Assembly (NCBI RefSeq): GCF_012295615.1
Contig: NZ_CP051183.1
Span: 1,639,001-1,703,000 of the forward strand
Direction of reading: 5' to 3'
From: Bermanella marisrubri
Lineage (GTDB): Bacteria > Pseudomonadota > Gammaproteobacteria > Pseudomonadales > Oceanobacteraceae
DNA: 64,000 bases
Shown here: piece by piece, positions 17,739-27,269 of the stretch
How positions within the stretch are numbered: the stretch's first letter is position 1
Layout of the letters: each line of letters begins with the position of its first letter
The notes under the pieces: generated by a model
The model's input: only the letters and a program-made list of their open reading frames with translations
What the model was told of the DNA's origin: nothing
Databases searched by the model: none
Made by a program: the position numbers and the translations under genes

Positions 17739-20700
17739 TTGCAACGAATTCTGTTTGTTTTCATGCTCGCTATTTCGAGTGCTAGGGTATTTGGCGACCT
17801 TCTAACACCCATAACGGTTCAATTGAAGTGGGACCATCAGTTCCAGTTCGCGGGCTTCTATGCGGCTATATCACAAGGTTATTACAAAGAGGCTGGTTAT
17901 GATGTACGACTAGTCCCGCGCATCAACCCTGATGGCAGTTTCAAGGATACATTTGGCGAGCTTAAGTCTGGTAGAGCACAATTTGCGGTTGCAGGTCCTG
18001 ATGTCTTAAAACTACTGGACTCTGGGGAGCAGGTTGCGGTGGTTGCCAGTTACTATCAGAAAAGCCCCTATGTTTATGTTTCACTTTCTCGTGATGATAT
18101 AACCGGTATTACGGATATTCATGAATCATGTATTAGCAGTTCTCACGACTTTGGTGAGTTGGAACTAAAAACGGTTTTTCGTAATGAAGGGTTGTCGATT
18201 GAGAATCTACACATTGAAGATTTTCGTTTTGCTTTGAGTTCCCTGCTAGATGGTAGTTGCCCTGTAGTTATTGATTATAAAATCTCTGCTATTTGGGCAG
18301 CGCAGGAAAAAGACCTAAAAATAAACATGATTGAGGCTGGAGATTATGGTATTCACTTTTATGGGGATACACTTTACACGCTGACAAAAACTATTGAAGC
18401 AGACCCTCATATGGTTGACGCTTTTAATAAAGCAACCAATCGTGGCTGGGAATACGCGTTGGAGAATCCAGAAGAGATTTCGCGCTTTATTGTGCAAAAC
18501 TATCCTCGTGTTTTGGTTTACGACAATCCATACGAATATAATCTATTCAGTGCGGGTCAAATTAGGTTGTTGATGAACTACCCAGTGACCGAAGTGGGTC
18601 ATAGTAACCCTCATCGTTGGCAGCAACTACAGGACTACTTATATGATTTAGGGGTGGTCTCTGATCGACAGTTGTCTGAAGGCTTTATTTTTAACTATCA
18701 GGATATTGTTGAAAGAAGCCAGAATGAAAAATATCGATATGCCGTCTTAGTGGTGTTGATCTTGGTGGTTGTCGTTGTTGTCTTGGTTTACTTTCAATAT
18801 AAAAAAACGAAGCGAGAAAAAGAATATATTCGCGAAAGACAACGACTTTTAGAGGGTTCTGATTTACTAAGAAGCGTACTTGATCTGATTCCTGTTGGTG
18901 TTTATTGGAAAGATGATCGATTACGTTTTCTAGGTTGCAATAAGCGATTTTTGCGTGACTCAGGCTTTGAGAGCTTTGAGGATATCGTAGGTAAGTCAGA
19001 CTTGGATATGCCTTGGCGAGATGATGCAATAGCTATACAGAAGCAAGATCAAGAGGTTCTGGCTGGTCGTTTTGATTCGTCCCCGTTCGAAGGAAAGTTA
19101 ATCGGAGTCGATGGTGTTTCTTGGGTCCAAGCACGAAAAATGCCCCTAAAAAGCATCAATGACAAAGTACTTGGTGTGTTGGGTGTGTATCAAGATATTA
19201 CCGATTATAAAAGTGTGATTGAACAACTTAACTCACAGAATAGCTTGATTAACGAGAGCAACCAAAAACTTTCTCAGCTTATTGATAGTAGCCCAGATAT
19301 TATTGTTTATCGCGAGTATCAAGAGGATCGCCTGATAATTTCTGTCTATAACCATATGTTCGAAAAATGGGTTGGTGATCTCACGGATGAAAAAGACTGC
19401 GTGTTTTCAAAGGAAGTCCTTAGCGTTTTAGAAGAGAAAGACTCTGTGGTTGTTCGAGAGCTTGATCAAGTCCTCTATAAAGCTGAATCTTCTCTTAGTG
19501 ATGGAAGAAGGGTGCTCCTGGATATTGTAAAGGTGCCAGTCTTTAGTGATCTTAATATTGTGAAAGGGATTCTGTTTATTGGTCGAGATGTGACCGAAAC
19601 TCGAGAGCTGCAAAGTCTTTACGAGGCTCTGTTCAGTCTAACGCAGGATCCATTTTTTGTCATTGATGAGGTAGGTGCTATTTCAAGCTGCAATGACGCT
19701 GGTGCTCAAATACTCGGCCTAGAAAACCGAACGAATCTCATTGGTATGCGTTTGATAGAACATTTTACACCAGAGTATCAGCCAGATGGAGAGCGATCAG
19801 AAAGCAAAGTTAAGCGAGTGAATGAATCAGTAGAAAAAGCATCAGATGCTCGTGTTCAATTTGATTTTACCCATAAAGATATTGATGGTAATCCAATTCA
19901 TGTAAGAGTGTTTATCGTGCGCTTAAATGGTGGCCCTAAAAAACGTTTGTTAGTGCAGTGGCATGATATAAAAGATATGTACGCAAGAGAGGAGTCATTG
20001 CGGCAAGCGAAAGCGGATGCTGAAGAATTAGCTGATCAGAAATCTATGTTTCTCGCCAATATGAGTCATGAAATTAGAACGCCTCTCAATGCATTAGTAG
20101 GACTGAGTAATCTATTAGTTGCAAATGAAACTCATGTAAAAGCCCAAGATTACATGCGAAGTATCAATAAAGCGAGTATTCATTTGAAGAGCATTGTAGA
20201 TGATATTTTAGACTTTTCTAAAATAGATGCAGATCGAATAGATCTAGATGAGATAGCGGTCAATTTCGATGAATTCTTATGTGAAATAAAATCACTGCAC
20301 GAGCAATCGGCTCGTGAAAAAGGTTTGCATTTTGAAGTAGATAATCGACTCGACAATGACATTGCGATTGTTATTGATCCTGTGAGGTATCGCCAAATTA
20401 TTAACAACCTTGTGAGTAATGCGATTAAATTCACCGAGAAGGGTGAAGTTATTGTCGTAACGAAAAAGCAACAAGAGTCTTTGCTGTTATCTGTCTGTGA
20501 TACCGGCTGTGGGTTGGATGAAAATCAACTGTCCAATTTGTTTGACCCGTTTTCTCAAGCCGATATCACAACGACGAGAAAATACGGAGGCACTGGGCTT
20601 GGGTTGAGCATTTGTAAGGGGTTAGCAGAGCGGATGTCGGGCAGCATTAGTGTGAGTAGCGAGCTTGGTAAAGGGTCGTGCTTTTATGTCAGTATTCCAT

Positions 20701-21125
20701 ATAAATCTGAAAGTAATGCGCTTCCTGCAAATAAAATGCTGAATATTCCAGACTTTACGGGCAAAAACATATTGATTGCGGAAGATAATCGTATGAATCA
20801 AATGGTGATAGAGGGTTTGTTGGAGGATACGCACTGTAAAGTGATATTTGCCAACAATGGAAAAGAAGCAGTGGATTTATATGAATCGTCAAACAATAGC
20901 ATTGATGTGATTCTAATGGATATTCAGATGCCGGTGATGGATGGTTATCAATCCACGCGGGCACTAAAAGCGATTCCAGACTTTGATGTGCCTATTATTG
21001 CTTTGACTGCCAATGCGGACAATGTAGATAAGCAGCGTTGCTACGTCGAAGGTATGGCCGATTTTCTAAGTAAGCCAGTGGATCAAACTCAATTATATGA
21101 ATCCTTGAAAAGGATATTAATCTAA
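17739..21125 (+). CDS. hybrid sensor histidine kinase with NMT1/SsuA-type periplasmic binding domain
   Basis: An 1128-residue inner-membrane sensor. Order: signal peptide (1-19); periplasmic substrate-binding domain of the NMT1/THI5/SsuA type (about 23-310, with VQLKWDHQFQFAGFYAAISQ); transmembrane helix (about 330-350); PAS-like domains (about 370-490, 510-620 and 630-750); HisKA with phospho-His777 in MSHEIRTPLN; HATPase_c with NNLVSNAIKF and GTGLGLSICKGL; and a receiver domain with phospho-Asp1061 in ILMDIQMPVMDG. The ligand is unknown; the fold binds pyrimidine precursors, sulfonates or nitrate analogues. Start is TTG 17739, supported by AGGAG 7 nt upstream. No partner regulator lies adjacent. 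Confidence 0.93.
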   Translation: MQRILFVFMLAISSARVFGDLLTPITVQLKWDHQFQFAGFYAAISQGYYKEAGYDVRLVPRINPDGSFKDTFGELKSGRAQFAVAGPDVLKLLDSGEQVAVVASYYQKSPYVYVSLSRDDITGITDIHESCISSSHDFGELELKTVFRNEGLSIENLHIEDFRFALSSLLDGSCPVVIDYKISAIWAAQEKDLKINMIEAGDYGIHFYGDTLYTLTKTIEADPHMVDAFNKATNRGWEYALENPEEISRFIVQNYPRVLVYDNPYEYNLFSAGQIRLLMNYPVTEVGHSNPHRWQQLQDYLYDLGVVSDRQLSEGFIFNYQDIVERSQNEKYRYAVLVVLILVVVVVVLVYFQYKKTKREKEYIRERQRLLEGSDLLRSVLDLIPVGVYWKDDRLRFLGCNKRFLRDSGFESFEDIVGKSDLDMPWRDDAIAIQKQDQEVLAGRFDSSPFEGKLIGVDGVSWVQARKMPLKSINDKVLGVLGVYQDITDYKSVIEQLNSQNSLINESNQKLSQLIDSSPDIIVYREYQEDRLIISVYNHMFEKWVGDLTDEKDCVFSKEVLSVLEEKDSVVVRELDQVLYKAESSLSDGRRVLLDIVKVPVFSDLNIVKGILFIGRDVTETRELQSLYEALFSLTQDPFFVIDEVGAISSCNDAGAQILGLENRTNLIGMRLIEHFTPEYQPDGERSESKVKRVNESVEKASDARVQFDFTHKDIDGNPIHVRVFIVRLNGGPKKRLLVQWHDIKDMYAREESLRQAKADAEELADQKSMFLANMSHEIRTPLNALVGLSNLLVANETHVKAQDYMRSINKASIHLKSIVDDILDFSKIDADRIDLDEIAVNFDEFLCEIKSLHEQSAREKGLHFEVDNRLDNDIAIVIDPVRYRQIINNLVSNAIKFTEKGEVIVVTKKQQESLLLSVCDTGCGLDENQLSNLFDPFSQADITTTRKYGGTGLGLSICKGLAERMSGSISVSSELGKGSCFYVSIPYKSESNALPANKMLNIPDFTGKNILIAEDNRMNQMVIEGLLEDTHCKVIFANNGKEAVDLYESSNNSIDVILMDIQMPVMDGYQSTRALKAIPDFDVPIIALTANADNVDKQRCYVEGMADFLSKPVDQTQLYESLKRILI

Positions 21126-21146
21126 AACTCTTCTTAAGAGTTTTAC
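21124..21146. terminator. bidirectional terminator between hybrid kinase and AraC regulator
   Basis: AAAACTCTT and AAGAGTTTT form a 9-bp stem with a 3-nt loop between two convergent stop codons. The A and T ends could serve both strands. Confidence 0.75.
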
Positions 21147-22166
21147 TTATTTTGCCTGCCTGAACTCCCCTGGTGTCATCCCTGTCCAATTTTTGAAGCT
21201 TCGATGAAAAGAGCGAGGTTCACTAAAGCCAAGCCTAGCTGCAATATCTTGTATAGACAGTTCACTCTCAATAAGTAGCTCTTTAGCTTGTTCTTCTCTC
21301 ACCTCATCTAATAATTGTTGATAGCTACATTCAAATGCTTGAAGTTTTCTTTGTAAAGTTCGTTCGGTCAATCCTAATCTCTTTGACACCATCTCTTTGC
21401 GTGGAATCCCCTCAAGAAGTAGGCCTCTAATTACGTTTTTTGTTTGCATTGGTAGCGGCTGCTTATCATTAATGTCGGCCATTAAAATGTCAGCATGATT
21501 CTCTAATGTTTTGAGTAATTGCTGATCGGGCTGTCGCATTGGAAGCGATAGTAAGTGATCATCAATGATTAAGGCACTGCTGGATTGGTTAAAGTAAATT
21601 GGGCAATTAAACATGGATTGAAACTGGCGCAGGCTTGTGGCGTCTGGCTGCGGAAATTCGAAATACACTGCCTTTGGCTTGCCATTTGGCTTGTCAACTA
21701 AAAAACGAGCAAAATTAACCCACGAACCTAGCACGTTCGCAATCATATGTGGACGAACCTTTGGATTGGGGTAATTACAAATCCAGCGCATCTCTGTATT
21801 GTCGTCCGCTAAACGGTTAATTTGGCTTGTTCCCATATCGCCAACTAAACGCTCATAAGTTGGGGTTTTCTCTAAGGCTTCTTGTAGCCCATTGCAGTTC
21901 ATTAACATATAACCTAGAACGCTGTATGAGCCCGGCTGGACATAACGAGAACTCTTCAGACCGAAACATGGGTCTTGAGTTTTCTCAATTAAAAGCGCCA
22001 ACAATTCCTGAAAAGATTCGCCACTAATGCGCTTTAGTTTGTTGTCAAGAAGGTCAGAGTTGATACCGACTTGGGCAATCAGTGCACGAGCATCCAACCC
22101 ATAGTCGGCTGCTGTTTTTAAATATTGTAAAACCGCCCCTGAGGAAGCAAAGCCTAAATGCTCCAT
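21147..22166 (-). CDS. AraC-family transcriptional regulator (OruR/ArgR-like)
   Basis: A 339-residue regulator. The N-terminal 200 residues match the Arabinose_bd (PF12625) type of ligand domain, with GINSDLLDNKLKRISGESF and FGLKSSRYVQPGSYSVLGYM. The C-terminus has two AraC helix-turn-helix units (about 250-337), with RLGLTERTLQRKLQ and SIQDIAARLGFSEPRSFHRSFKNWTGMTPGEFR. It is divergent from the AGPS-like operon, with an inverted repeat in the shared promoter region, so it likely controls that operon. P. aeruginosa has, from memory, the same regulator-operon pair (PA3027 to PA3024). Confidence 0.93.
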   Translation of the reverse strand: MEHLGFASSGAVLQYLKTAADYGLDARALIAQVGINSDLLDNKLKRISGESFQELLALLIEKTQDPCFGLKSSRYVQPGSYSVLGYMLMNCNGLQEALEKTPTYERLVGDMGTSQINRLADDNTEMRWICNYPNPKVRPHMIANVLGSWVNFARFLVDKPNGKPKAVYFEFPQPDATSLRQFQSMFNCPIYFNQSSSALIIDDHLLSLPMRQPDQQLLKTLENHADILMADINDKQPLPMQTKNVIRGLLLEGIPRKEMVSKRLGLTERTLQRKLQAFECSYQQLLDEVREEQAKELLIESELSIQDIAARLGFSEPRSFHRSFKNWTGMTPGEFRQAK

Positions 22167-22227
22167 AGTGTATTAAAGCTCTCTTATGTTTATTATGACT
22201 TTATTTGATCTGGCATTGGCATTTTTG

Positions 22228-22274
22228 GTCAGTGTATCCAAATGAGCCAAAGTTACACTGACGGCTATGATAAT
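22228..22274. promoter_or_regulatory. divergent promoter region with 9-bp inverted repeat, candidate AraC operator
   Basis: GTCAGTGTA (22228-22236) and TACACTGAC (22254-22262) are perfect inverted arms 17 nt apart. A GATAAT hexamer at 22269-22274 is a possible -10 for the rightward operon; no good -35 exists, and the right arm occupies that position. This is the layout of an activator-dependent promoter. Confidence 0.6.
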
Positions 22275-22316
22275 CACAGAAAATAATTTCGTCTATTAGT
22301 ATTGAAGGGGATCTAT

Positions 22317-23918
22317 ATGCGTCGTTGGAACGGATGGGGGGATGATTCATTCTCCATGACAACACCCGAATCTGGTATGGAGTTTTTACAGTCTAAGCTC
22401 ACACCAGGTCCTGTCTTGCCGGATGCCGATTTTGCGTCTGTGTGTGAACAGGTTCCAGAGAGTCGACTTCAAGATCATCCTTTGGTCAGTAAAGATAATG
22501 CAGATCGAGTGCGTCATGCGCGAGGACAAAGCTTGCCAGATTGGTTGGCGATGCGTAGCGGAGACTTTGGCGTATTTCCAGATGGCGTTGCTTTTCCTGA
22601 GACTACAGAACAAGTAGAGACTCTTCTCGATTATGCATGGAAGAATGATTATCAAGTGATTCCTTATGGCGGGGGAACCAGTGTAGCTGGGCATATCAAT
22701 CCATTGCAGTCCGTTCAGCCAGTTTTAACCATTGATATGGGGCGCATGAGTCGCTTGCTTGATTTGAACGAGGATAGTCAGATAGCTACGTTTGGTGCTG
22801 GTACTCCTGGTCCAGAGGTGGAATCTCAACTGCGTGCTCATGGTTATACACTGGGGCATTTTCCTCAGTCCTGGGAATTATCCACTATTGGTGGCTGGGT
22901 CGCATCACGTTCAAGTGGACAGCAATCGCTGCGTTATGGGCGTATAGAGCAAATGTTTGCAGGCGGCATCATGGTTACACCAAAAGGACGATGGCAAATC
23001 CCTACTATTCCGGCATCATCCGCAGGTCCAGATTTACGCGAGATGATGCTGGGTAGTGAAGGTCGTATGGGTGTGATCAGTGAGGTCCAAGTGCGCGTCA
23101 CACCACTTGCTAAGGAGGAGCGCTTTTTTGCTGTTTTTGTTCCAAACTTTGAAAGCGCAAAGCAATCTGTAAAAGAAATTGTTCAGAATAAAATCCCACT
23201 ATCTATGCTGCGTGTTAGTAATGCATTAGAAACAGAAACACAGCTTCGTTTGGCGGGTCATGAATCATTAATTAAATGGTTAGAACGCTATTTATCATTT
23301 CGCGGTAACAAAGATGGTAAATGCTTGATTACCTTTGGTGTTACAGGCAATAAAAAGCAAAATGCGTTATCTCTGAAACAAGCTATGTCGGTTTTCTCTC
23401 GGTTTGGAGGGGTAAAAGGGCCTGCGATGATGGGGAAGAAGTGGGCCGAAAATCGATTTAAGTTCCCTTATCTTAGAGAAAATTTATGGTTGGCTGGCTA
23501 CTGTGTTGATACATTCGAAACGGCTACTGATTGGCATCGAGTAACGTCGCAAATGGAATCGATGGAAGCGGCTGTAAAGATGGCTGGCGAGCAATTTGGT
23601 TTTACACCGCATGTTTATACGCACCTGTCTCATATGTACGCTCAAGGTTGCAGTATTTACACCACCTATGTGTTTCCAAATGGTGAGACCTACCAACAAA
23701 CTATGGCCTATTGGAAAGCCATTAAGCAAGCAGCTAGCGAATCTGTTGCAAATGGCCACGCGACCATCAGTCATCAGCATGGCGTGGGTAAAGATCATGC
23801 ACCATTCTTAAAAGCTGAAAAGGGTGATATAGGCATGGCAGTGATAAAAGGCATGGTGGAGCATTTTGATGATAAGCAGCTACTTAATCCAGGTACTATG
23901 CTAGAAAAGGAATCGTAA
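22317..23918 (+). CDS. FAD-binding oxidoreductase, alkyl-dihydroxyacetonephosphate-synthase-like
   Basis: A 533-residue VAO-type flavoprotein. It starts MRRWNGWGDDS, resembling the (K)RWNGWG opening of alkyl-DHAP synthases. The FAD_binding_4 domain (about 90-270) has PYGGGTSVAGH and the ELSTIGGWVASRSSGQQSLRYGR segment. The C-terminal FAD-oxidase domain ends HATISHQHGVGKDH, where eukaryotic enzymes have three consecutive His. Alkyl-DHAP synthase swaps the acyl chain of acyl-DHAP for a fatty alcohol, forming the ether bond. One His is Gln here, so the reaction cannot be assumed. Start ATG 22317 follows GAAGGGG. It leads an operon with GlpD-like and kinase genes. Confidence 0.85.
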   Translation: MRRWNGWGDDSFSMTTPESGMEFLQSKLTPGPVLPDADFASVCEQVPESRLQDHPLVSKDNADRVRHARGQSLPDWLAMRSGDFGVFPDGVAFPETTEQVETLLDYAWKNDYQVIPYGGGTSVAGHINPLQSVQPVLTIDMGRMSRLLDLNEDSQIATFGAGTPGPEVESQLRAHGYTLGHFPQSWELSTIGGWVASRSSGQQSLRYGRIEQMFAGGIMVTPKGRWQIPTIPASSAGPDLREMMLGSEGRMGVISEVQVRVTPLAKEERFFAVFVPNFESAKQSVKEIVQNKIPLSMLRVSNALETETQLRLAGHESLIKWLERYLSFRGNKDGKCLITFGVTGNKKQNALSLKQAMSVFSRFGGVKGPAMMGKKWAENRFKFPYLRENLWLAGYCVDTFETATDWHRVTSQMESMEAAVKMAGEQFGFTPHVYTHLSHMYAQGCSIYTTYVFPNGETYQQTMAYWKAIKQAASESVANGHATISHQHGVGKDHAPFLKAEKGDIGMAVIKGMVEHFDDKQLLNPGTMLEKES

Positions 23919-25528
23919 TGAAATTGCAGGCAGCTATGTCAGACCAACCCATTTCTGAATCCCCCCAGCAAACTATTGAGCAATTGAGCGAGCAATGGGA
24001 TCTGGTTGTGATCGGTGGAGGCATTACCGGGATGGGGGTTGCTAGAGAGGCTGCTAGGCAGGGATTGAGGGTTCTTGTGCTCGAGCAAAAGGATTTTGCT
24101 TGGGGAACATCTAGTCGGTCATCAAAAATGGTGCACGGAGGGCTGCGGTATTTGGCCTCTGGAAACTTACGTCTCACTAGTCATAGCGTGAAAGAACGCG
24201 AGCGCCTAATGAATGAAGCGCCTGGTTTGGTAGACTTGATGGCCTACAGTTGGCCGCACTATAAAAAACAATTCCCTGGTCCTTTCATTTTTAATGCGCT
24301 ATTGGCGCTTTACGATATGTTTGCTGGAAAAAAATATCGTAAGTTTTTATCGCCAGAAGAAACCAGCTATGTGTTACCTCATATCCGTCGCGATGCGCTT
24401 ATTGGCTCAACTCAGTTTGCAGATGCGGTCACTGATGATACCCGTTTGGTAATGCGAGTGATGGATGAGGCAAAAGCAGATGGCGCAGTATGTTTGAATT
24501 ACACACGCGTGATTGATGTAATTAAGCAAGACGAATTGGTTAAAGGTGTGCAATGTGTTGATGAGTGCTCTGGTAAAACTTATTCGTTTTTTGCTAAAGC
24601 GGTTGTCAGTGCAACCGGAGCCTGGGCTGATCAGCTAAGACGAAATCAAGGAGCGAAAAAGAAAATACGTCCGCAGAGAGGAAGTCATTTAGTTATTCCT
24701 CATTGGCGATTTCCTGTTGCTCAGGCCATAACACTCAAGCACCCCGAAGATGATCGCAGTATGTTTATATATCCCTGGGAAGGGACCACTGTGATAGGAA
24801 CCACAGACTTAGATCATCCTGAAGCGGATTTAAAAGAGCCTCATATTCATGAGTTCGAAATACACTATTTACTGAAAGCTGCGAACGCCTTATTTCCGGG
24901 TTCAAGGCTAGAAAAAGAAGACGTAATTGCAACTTGGGCGGGGGTTAGGCCCATTGTTTCCAGTGGCAAGAGTCTGAATCCATCATCTGAAAAACGTGAT
25001 CATAGTATCTGGGACGATAATGGGTTGGTTAGTGTTAGTGGAGGCAAGTTAACCACCTTTAGGTTGATCGCTCTGGATGTATTAAAGATGCTCAAAAAAT
25101 ATGTGCCGGATATCCAATACAAGGATACAGGTGCCCGAATTTTTACTAATCTCGAGCAAGAGCCTGAAGAATTAGAACAACTTGATGGGTTTTGGAAAAA
25201 ACGTCTCGTTGGGTTTTACGGATGTCACATAGATCGCTTTTTTGACTGCGCAAAGCCCGGCGAATTGGCGGTTATCCCTGGAACCCAAAGTTTATGGGCG
25301 CAACTGCGATATAGCTGTCGATACGAATCTGTAGTGCATTTAGATGATCTTCTATTGAGACGTACGCGAATTGGATTGTTGCTTGCTAATGGCGGTGGCG
25401 ATTTTAAAGATCAAATTAAAATGATTTGTCAGTCTGAGTTACCTTGGAATGAAGAGCAATGGCAGCAAGAGTGGCAACGATATCAAGATATTTGGCACGC
25501 CTATTATTCTGTTACACCTGAAAAATAA
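23918..25528 (+). CDS. FAD-dependent glycerol-3-phosphate dehydrogenase (GlpD-like)
   Basis: A 536-residue DAO-family flavoprotein. The dinucleotide motif VVIGGGITGMGVAREAARQG (about residues 30-49) is followed by GTSSRSSKMVHGGLRYL, the mark of aerobic GlpD. Further marks are DDTRLVMRVMDEA, PRRGSH-like PQRGSHLVIP, IGTTDLDH, TWAGVRPIV and SGGKLTTFR. GlpD oxidises glycerol-3-phosphate to DHAP and passes electrons to quinone. Start overlaps the previous stop (TAATG); an ATG at 23936 is an alternative. Its place beside an AGPS-like gene suggests it links DHAP and glycerol-3-phosphate for that enzyme rather than general glycerol use. Confidence 0.92.
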   Translation: MKLQAAMSDQPISESPQQTIEQLSEQWDLVVIGGGITGMGVAREAARQGLRVLVLEQKDFAWGTSSRSSKMVHGGLRYLASGNLRLTSHSVKERERLMNEAPGLVDLMAYSWPHYKKQFPGPFIFNALLALYDMFAGKKYRKFLSPEETSYVLPHIRRDALIGSTQFADAVTDDTRLVMRVMDEAKADGAVCLNYTRVIDVIKQDELVKGVQCVDECSGKTYSFFAKAVVSATGAWADQLRRNQGAKKKIRPQRGSHLVIPHWRFPVAQAITLKHPEDDRSMFIYPWEGTTVIGTTDLDHPEADLKEPHIHEFEIHYLLKAANALFPGSRLEKEDVIATWAGVRPIVSSGKSLNPSSEKRDHSIWDDNGLVSVSGGKLTTFRLIALDVLKMLKKYVPDIQYKDTGARIFTNLEQEPEELEQLDGFWKKRLVGFYGCHIDRFFDCAKPGELAVIPGTQSLWAQLRYSCRYESVVHLDDLLLRRTRIGLLLANGGGDFKDQIKMICQSELPWNEEQWQQEWQRYQDIWHAYYSVTPEK

Positions 25529-25537
25529 TTATAAATC

Positions 25538-27094
25538 ATGCATAAACAAACCATCCTGACCATTGATAATGGCACTCAGAGCGTACGTGCTTTGTTATTC
25601 AGTTTAAATGGCGATCTGCTGGCCAAGGGTAAAGTAGAAATAGAGCCTTATTTTTCAAAGCACCCTGGCTGGGCTGAGCAAGACCCAGATTATTATTGGA
25701 AAAGTGCAGGAGAAGCCTGTAAGGCACTTTGGAGTAGTACTGACTATTCGGCAGACACAGTTGTTGGCTTAGGTGTTACGACCCAGCGTGGAACAGTGGT
25801 CAATGTGGACGAATATGGAAAACCATTGCGGCCAGCAATTATTTGGTTAGATCAGCGTCACGCAGAAATTGAAAAGCCCATTAAAGGCATTTGGGGCGTT
25901 TTATTTAAAGTGTTAGGTTTGCGCAATGTTGTTGAGGGCTTTCAGCGCAAAGCGCAAGCCGCTTGGATAGAGCAAAATCAGCCGGATGTTTGGCGCAATA
26001 CGCATAAGTTTTTGTTGCTAAGTGGCTATCTGAATTATCGTTTGACGGGACAATACAAAGACTCCGTCGGAAGTACAGTAGGGTACTTGCCATTCGACTA
26101 TAAAAAGCATGCGTGGGCAGGTCGTCATGATTGGAAGTGGCAGGTGGCCAATGTCCGAAAAGAAATGTTACCGGAGCTAGTGAAGCCGGGTGAGGTTGTT
26201 GGAGAGTTGGAGCCTCACGCAGCTGAACATTTGGGATTGAAAGCGGGTGTCCCCGTCGTCGCTTGTGCGTCTGATAAAGCATGCGAAGTCATAGGTAGTG
26301 GTGGAAATGATTCGCATATTGCTTGTTTAAGCTACGGCACAACGGCAACCATCAATACCACCACTAAGCGTTACATTGAGCCAGTCAAATTTATTCCACC
26401 TTACCCTGCAGCCATTCCTGAGTCATATAATACGGAAGTTATGATTTATCGTGGTTTTTGGATGGTCAGTTGGTTTAAAAATCAGTTTGGATTGCGCGAG
26501 CGTCAAATTGCCGAAGAGCGAGGTGTGCCGCCGGAGATGTTGTTCGATGAGCTGGTGGATTCAGTGCCTGCTGGTTCTATGGGGTTAATGTTGCAACCGT
26601 ATTGGTCGCCTGGTACTCGCATTCCTGGTCCGGAAGCAAAGGGCTCTGTTATCGGTTTTGGAGACGTTCATACAAGAGCACACCTGTACCGTTCAATCCT
26701 TGAAGGGTTGGCTTATGGCTTGCGTGAGGGTAAAGAGCGTATCGAGAAACGTAGCGGAACGCGTATTACTAAGTTAAGGGTTAGCGGTGGTGGTAGTCAA
26801 AGTGATGCGGCGATGCAATTGACAGCAGATATTTTTAATTTGCCTGCGGAGCGACCAAGTACTTATGAAACGTCTGGATTGGGTGCTGCAATCAATGTTG
26901 CTGTCGGGTTGGGTTTTTACGAAAACTATGATGTTGCTATCGATAAAATGACTTCAGTGGGCGACATTTTTTATCCAGATTTGAACACGAGTCGTTTATA
27001 TAATGAACTTTATAAAAGTGTTTATCTTAAAATGTATAAGCGCTTGCAGCCCTTATACAAGCAAATAAAACGCATAACAGGTTATCCGCAATAG
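25538..27094 (+). CDS. FGGY-family carbohydrate kinase (glycerol-kinase-like)
   Basis: A 518-residue kinase with the two FGGY domains. The N-terminal domain (about 6-265) has TIDNGTQSVRALLF, TTQRGTVV and WLDQRH. The C-terminal domain (about 275-490) has SYGTTATINT, SILEGLAYGLREG, LRVSGGGSQSDAAMQLTADIF and SGLGAAINVAVGLG. The region around residues 110-135 is unlike glycerol kinase, so the substrate may be another polyol or an alkylglycerol; this is inference. It is 9 nt after the GlpD-like gene, in the same operon. Confidence 0.9.
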   Translation: MHKQTILTIDNGTQSVRALLFSLNGDLLAKGKVEIEPYFSKHPGWAEQDPDYYWKSAGEACKALWSSTDYSADTVVGLGVTTQRGTVVNVDEYGKPLRPAIIWLDQRHAEIEKPIKGIWGVLFKVLGLRNVVEGFQRKAQAAWIEQNQPDVWRNTHKFLLLSGYLNYRLTGQYKDSVGSTVGYLPFDYKKHAWAGRHDWKWQVANVRKEMLPELVKPGEVVGELEPHAAEHLGLKAGVPVVACASDKACEVIGSGGNDSHIACLSYGTTATINTTTKRYIEPVKFIPPYPAAIPESYNTEVMIYRGFWMVSWFKNQFGLRERQIAEERGVPPEMLFDELVDSVPAGSMGLMLQPYWSPGTRIPGPEAKGSVIGFGDVHTRAHLYRSILEGLAYGLREGKERIEKRSGTRITKLRVSGGGSQSDAAMQLTADIFNLPAERPSTYETSGLGAAINVAVGLGFYENYDVAIDKMTSVGDIFYPDLNTSRLYNELYKSVYLKMYKRLQPLYKQIKRITGYPQ

Positions 27095-27269
27095 CCTAGT
27101 CGTTCACTTCTTTGTACGAAAGCCAAGCAGAGGTGTTTATTATTTAGACAAAGCTGTTTGGGTTTCACATTTTAGCCCAATACTTTTCGATATTTCTGAA
27201 AGATCATGTATCCTCGCGCGCCAGACAAAGTGCGCCAATGCAATTGGTGCTTGAGCGAGGAGAAAAATT

